A DNA stretch of 64,000 nt, taken from positions 26,320,960 to 26,384,959 of the forward strand of contig NC_092563.1 of NCBI RefSeq assembly GCF_037975245.1. The letters run 5' to 3'. Origin of the DNA: Apostichopus japonicus. Lineage: Eukaryota; Echinodermata; Holothuroidea; Aspidochirotida; Stichopodidae. The notes beneath the pieces were generated by a model, which saw only the letters and a program-made list of their open reading frames with translations, did not search any database and was not told where the DNA came from. Positions 59,199 to 64,000 of this stretch are shown here, piece after piece. The position numbers and the translations under genes are program-made. The first letter of the stretch is position 1, and every line of letters begins with the position of its first letter.

Positions 59199-60119
59199 CT
59201 CGGCGGGGGTGCAGCCCCTAATTCGCCATTACTAATGTAAAAGAGAGTTTTGACATAATTGGACCTCCATGCTTTTTATACATCTACATGAGACATGTCG
59301 TTGTTTACACTGGCATCCCGCGAAATACTGCGCAATTTGAACGGACCGTACGGTACATGATGGCATGCGATGTAATAACCGATGCTTGCTTATATGATAT
59401 TGACATGAACACGTTGAACGCGCGCTTTGCGCGCGAAAATTTTTGGTTATTTTTTCAGGCAAGTCGGACAGTTTTGAAGCTTTTCATCCTGGAACGCCAT
59501 TTTCATGCTCACTGATATGATGTCATATCTGCTGTTTGCGTTACAAATTCGAACAGGTGCGTAGCGAGGAATTTGCCAAGGGAGGGGCGAAGCCTGTAGG
59601 CAAATTATCTAAGCGTAGCGCCACCATAGGTTGGCGCGAAGCGTACAAGAAAATTTTGGCCGAAAATGCCTCCCAGATCGCTGGAAATGGCACTACCCAG
59701 GACCATTTGTTAGCGCGAAGCGTACAAGCAAATTTTGGCCGAAAATGTCTCCCAGATCGCTGGAAATGACACTTCCCAGGCCTTGTAAGTTGCCTCTAAG
59801 CACTTTCTATTTTGAAATTACTTAGCGATATCATTTAAAAAAAATGCTGAATGGGGGGGGGGGCGGGCGTCGCCCCCATCCCAAAATGCGTCATGTTCCC
59901 CGACGACACGGTCGAGTTCGAGACCAGCCACAGTTGGTTTCATAGCACAATTCTACACACGCGTTATGATAGACCATATATAGTACATATATAGATCATT
60001 AGTGAGAGAGGAAAATGGAAACGTCAAAAAATGGAGTTGTCGGTGTAAGGGGTAGGGTGAGTCACACTTTTACGAAATCATTGATCCGTCACTGGCTACC
60101 CTTCAGCGCTGTAATGATG

Positions 60120-60290
60120 TCACTGTTCCTCTTTCTCTCCCCGGTGTCTTCGCGTTTTTCTTTTACTCCCTCCTTTTCTCCTTTTTCTCTCTTTCTTCTT
60201 TTTCTTTTCCCTTCCTTCCTCTCCTCCTCCTCTTTTTTCCCCTCTTTTCTCCTTTTTTCTTCTCTTTTTTTTTCTCTCCTCTTTTTCTTA
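60120..60290. repeat. pyrimidine-rich tract
   Basis: About 170 nt almost purely C and T, the inverted counterpart of the purine tract at 55186-55275. Confidence 0.85.
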
Positions 60291-60343
60291 CCCGGGGGGC
60301 GCGCGCCCCCAACGCCCCCCCCCCTGGATACGCACCTGGTCAT

Positions 60344-61934
60344 TAAGTCATTTGACTTGATATTGATAGTCTGAATATCCATGTTCATGGGGCTTTGTCA
60401 CGGAGGGCAGTTTTGCATAAACTTATGCCTTGATATCTGCGCCAAGAGGTGAGGGACTTCCATTTGTTAGAGCAGGCTAATCAACATGAACGCATCGGAA
60501 ATTTGACGAATATTAAATGATTACTACGGTTGGGGAAAATCATGACCGAACATGTATTCCCCACGCCGTGAAATGAATTGTTCATGGACTCGTCCAGCCT
60601 AAAAATAAAGAATTTATCACCTAGCTAGCTCAAGCAATATTTGGTCAAAAGTTCCTTCTTCCAAGCAATCTGTTTCTTGTTCAAATCTGTTCTTTGCACA
60701 ATGTATTTTTAAATATCAACATATCATCTTTTGACTTGCTTGAGTTTGACCAGAATGATAAATAAACATGCAGTTTCTTCTGTAAACAAGACGACATAAA
60801 TACTGGATAAACAGAAAGTATTAATAGATGAAGAAATACTATTTTATGGTCTTAACCTTTTTTAACCGTTTTAGGCTTCATCAGATATCTCTGATAGCGA
60901 AAGAGTTTTAATACAAATCATGCTTTGCATTCCATGATATATAGAGTATACAGTGACGTAAATGTGTGTATTAGTTGGTAATGTGTTATGGTATAGATTG
61001 TAAATTATGAATGGACTCGACTGTACGGTTGATTAAAGGTGGTATTCATTCACAGAATAATGTAAACACTGTGTCGTTGGTTTATCAACACCATGCATTA
61101 TAATAGTAATATTTACTTTGTCACGCGCTAGGGCGCTTGCGCACGATAGTGTTCAAACCTCAGCGCATGCACCAATGGTTGTCAGGGATTGCTCAAGTCC
61201 GTAAGGCCAAATATAGCACGTACCCTTACGTATATATGCATACAGTTGATACAGCCTGGGTGTTTTGAACAGCGGTAATTTGTGAAAACCGATTTCTATA
61301 ACTGAAGAATTTTTATATTTAACATAACTACCGCCTTATTTCAAGCTTGTATGGAAATGGTTAAGGGTGGAATCCCTTGACTGACAATGGCCCTCAGTAA
61401 TACTTCATTTTATTTAATATTCAAGTTATAAACCTTCACCAGTGATACCTACTACACTTTCTTGTCTAATCAGATGAACAAGTGAAAAATGTGCATATCA
61501 TTGAAATATTCTTAAAAATTCTGGTGGATATAAACATTTCTCATTTTGGTGCATGGTCGGTGTTGGGGGTGTGATTTACACAATATGGAAAGTTACGCTT
61601 GGTGAGCAAGCTTTTCCAACTCATTGTCATAGTTGTTAACTTATTAGTTTAGTGGTGATTGTTTTTTTTTTCAATATTTCTCTATAGTTTGTCATTTTGT
61701 TGACGAAGAAGACTAGACCACAGAAGCATACACTGACTTCATAGCCATAGAGACGAGCAGAGGCCCCAGAAAGGGGATAAATTAATTCTGGTTGTAAAAG
61801 GCTAATAGGTTCTTTTAAAAGGCTTTGTCATCAGGAATGGCCGATATATTAACGTGCGACGTGTCAACATATGCATATGATGCATATGCATGGCATTAAC
61901 GGTCATTCGTATTGCCCCAGATATCAGCTTGCTT
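60344..61934. other. C flank, homologous to A 6320-7850
   Basis: Continuation of the duplicated intergenic segment, including the CpG-rich block near 61120-61230. It lacks the A sequence 5990-6320. No gene. Confidence 0.6.
61880..61891. promoter_or_regulatory. POU-dimer (MORE-type) palindrome, copy C
   Basis: ATGCATATGCAT, the same as at 7790 and 18680. Confidence 0.35.
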
Positions 61935-62842
61935 AAATTGTAAACAGTTTTTAAAAGTAAATTCCTGGAGGTTCTGAATTTGCATTTAACCCACAAACCG
62001 ATTGAAGATACCTTTTAAGAAAAAAGTCCCCCAAGAAAGAACCTGAGCACGAAAACCAAAGTACCGAACGACTGATCCGCTCTCAGCCCCAGTCCCCTTG
62101 CATCGGGACTGTGACTGTGTGACCATCGTCGGGTGTGCATCACCATTCCCCTCGAAAGGGAACATATACTACACATGATCTTAGCCAAAAGGCCGAGAAG
62201 CCTCAGGCCAAAGGCCGAGAATCCTCAGGCCAAAGGCCGAGAAGCTGGAAGAGTTCTTAGTCAGAGACATTAAAAGGTTTCAACCTGCTTCGACATGCTT
62301 TAATTAAGAGTGCCAGTCAAATGCTTGTTTAATTAACTCTGGGCCATCAGTGACCACTAGTTTCATTTTCTAGCATATGTTAGTGCAATACTCTCATGAT
62401 CTTTAATATGGAATAAACGCAACGTTAAACAATTAAAGGAGGTGGCATTTCATATTGTTAAATTTCTCAGCAATTTCATTGATATATCATCCTTATTATA
62501 TCAGATGCAAGATGGGACCATTAAACGTCTTCTCAAAGTAGGGTGGCACCTGTTGCCATGGTGATAAGAGTTCATTTAGCCGATTGCATTAACATGTTCG
62601 CATACAGTTTTACTGAAGTTATTTACTAGTGTTATTTTCTGTTCAAACTCCCTATAAAACGTGGTTCCTCGTGTTCTAACAAAGTATACGTAACAGTTGA
62701 ACATTTGGCCACAACACATAACGGCAACATGCAACTTATATACACAAAATAGGCTAGGTTATAGGTCTGTCTATAGATAGGACTATATACAATGCAGTAT
62801 AAATAACATCATAGAAAGAGATAGTTTCTAGGATCATCGATT
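61935..62842. other. C-specific ~900-bp segment
   Basis: Absent from segments A and B, where flanking sequence is continuous (A near 7850). It holds the U2 snRNA-like sequence at 62166-62240. The rest is unassigned. Insertion in C or deletion before A and B separated are both possible. Confidence 0.55.
62166..62240 (-). pseudogene. U2 snRNA 5'-end-derived sequence with repeated hairpin
   Basis: On the minus strand 62201-62166 matches the first ~36 nt of U2 snRNA with one mismatch: CTCGGCCTTTTGGCTAAG, then GATCATGTGTAGTAT, including the branch-point-pairing GTAGTA. U2 identity stops there. Upstream (62202-62240) the 5' hairpin unit TTCTCGGCCTTTGGCCTGAG is present twice more. Downstream is a different sequence with a CCCTTTCGAGGGG hairpin. 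No Sm site or later stems are seen, so this is a U2-derived pseudogene or chimera rather than a working U2. Confidence 0.7.
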
Positions 62843-64000
62843 AACCGTCGCATTCCAAAGATTAAGCACATTTTAAAGCTGAATATTTTGACAACATTGA
62901 AACAGCCACAGAAATATTACTAACATTATTCTAACACTTTTCTTTCTTCGTGGACATTGATATAAATATATATGATCAAGACTAACTAATTCTGTCCACA
63001 ATCATTCTCTTTTTAAGTGATTGTTTTCATTTAATATTCTAACAGTTTCTTCATAAAATTCCATGCCATGCATTCAATATAGTCTGCATTGAGTTTAAGT
63101 ATTTGGTGTTGAATACATTCAACTAGGCTATATTCAAAATCAGCTAATACACGTTGCTAAAGGGTCTTTACGTACTCTGACACCCTTGCAAATGATTCAC
63201 CATTGAATAGACAAAGTCATGTCGGCAGTGTATAATGACTCAGTGATTAGGAGAGTGGTGGACGCTGTATAGGCAGAAGGCATTAAATGGTTCTTTCAAG
63301 ATTGAGTGACCTGAAATATTGATAAGGCTTATTTATGAGCAAATATCGATTAACAAAAATATAATGACATTTTGTTGACCATCACTTCATGTCTTCGAAC
63401 ACATTTTTCTTGGAGAATTATAATCATTGAGAAAATTACTTTTGAAAGTTTCCCCTTATATAGGGGGAAAATTAGATGCCCTTAAATACCGTCATAGTTA
63501 TAATTATGACGGTTTTAAAGGGCATTTGAATATTTTCCTTATATAAGCAAAAAGTCTAGCGAAAAGTTGAGTTCTGAGGGTCATGAGGCTATTAAAGCCT
63601 AATAGGCCTATAATGATTTTCCATAAATTCTAAAACTTTAAAAATTGACTTATTTATTGTTTGAAAACTATACAAACCACTCCATGCACGACCAAGCACT
63701 TCGTAAGGGCGTGAATGGAGCATCGATTTTAGTGCAGCTTTATACTTTAGTCAAGCTCTATACTTCAAAGGATCTAAAATTTCAAGACTAATGTCTGTGA
63801 ATAAATAAACAATAATTATTGTAGAAGATGTCAATGGAGTATTTACACGAATCACAATAACACTATATATAAGTAGATTTTACAGTTATTATAGTTACCC
63901 TAGGCTCCCGACGATCGAGGGACCAACTTTTCAAATTTGAAATAGTGCACTGAATAATATGTAAACAAACTGTTTGTTAAATCTCTCATATATCTTCGTG
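62843..64000. other. C flank, homologous to A 7860-9575
   Basis: Duplicate of the A flank, with an uninterrupted site where A has the solo LTR (near 63520). It runs to the right edge of the window. No gene. Confidence 0.65.

Larger units (their letters stand above)
58130..60338. mobile_element. hAT-like element with 5-bp target duplication (copy 2, inverted)
   Basis: TIRs CAGGCGCGTATCCAGG and, inverted, CAGGTGCGTATCCAGG, with a perfect 5-bp duplication GTCAT (58125-58129 and 60339-60343). It is oriented opposite to 55138-57664, whose purine tract and GTCGAGTTCGAGACC-like segment recur inverted here. Inside are a nested 382-bp element, a probable further insertion starting CAGGTGCGTAGC at about 59554, and a pyrimidine-rich tract at 60120-60290. 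Confidence 0.85.

Noticed and set aside
60015-60388. Ser/Phe-rich and Lys/Arg/Glu-rich ORFs of about 100-119 codons on either strand
   Set aside because: Products of the pyrimidine-rich tract inside a transposon.

Overview
The window is nuclear DNA of an animal: AT-rich, with spliceosomal introns and dense microsatellites, non-LTR retrotransposons and GC-rich hAT-type miniature transposons. The repeat spectrum suggests a marine invertebrate deuterostome, possibly an echinoderm. That is inference; no species-diagnostic gene is present.

The only host gene I recognise is sialate O-acetylesterase (SIAE), present in three versions. Copy C (31987-50897, + strand) is complete: ten coding exons, a signal peptide, the catalytic GQSN serine and the HPRDK histidine, 540 residues. 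Its exon 5 exists as two tandem, equal-length, same-phase versions (5a and 5b) separated by 66 bp, the layout of mutually exclusive exons. Copy A (1-1921, +) enters from the left edge and shows only exons 9 and 10. Copy B (24607-27108, - strand) is a broken inverted fragment: part of exon 6, intact exons 7 and 8, and the last 46 nt of exon 10.

The SIAE 3' flank was duplicated too. About 6.3 kb after copy A (about 1.9-8.2 kb) recurs inverted at 18.3-24.6 kb and again in direct orientation, split by insertions, at 50.9-64.0 kb. Comparing the three shows insertions and pre-insertion sites. A LINE fragment is shared by A and B and absent from C, so A and B are the closer relatives. A solo LTR and another LINE 3' end are in A and absent from C. 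Several hAT-type elements, a hairpin element and a segment with U2 snRNA-like sequence are found only in C.

Region by region: 1-9.6 kb copy A and flank; 10-14.4 kb a nearly intact Jockey-superfamily LINE; 14.4-18.2 kb (TA)n tracts with a perfect 51-bp-arm palindrome and unassigned DNA; 18.3-27.1 kb inverted copy B; 27.1-31.9 kb intergenic DNA with transposon pieces and one possible terminal exon of another gene; 32-50.9 kb the complete SIAE gene, with minisatellites in introns 3, 4 and 7 and mobile elements in introns 2 and 4; 50.9-64 kb the C flank, packed with nested hAT-type elements. Eleven copies of a ~90-bp module recur across several of these elements.

Coordinates, phases and substitution counts were worked out by eye from the sequence. 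No alignment or database search was run.
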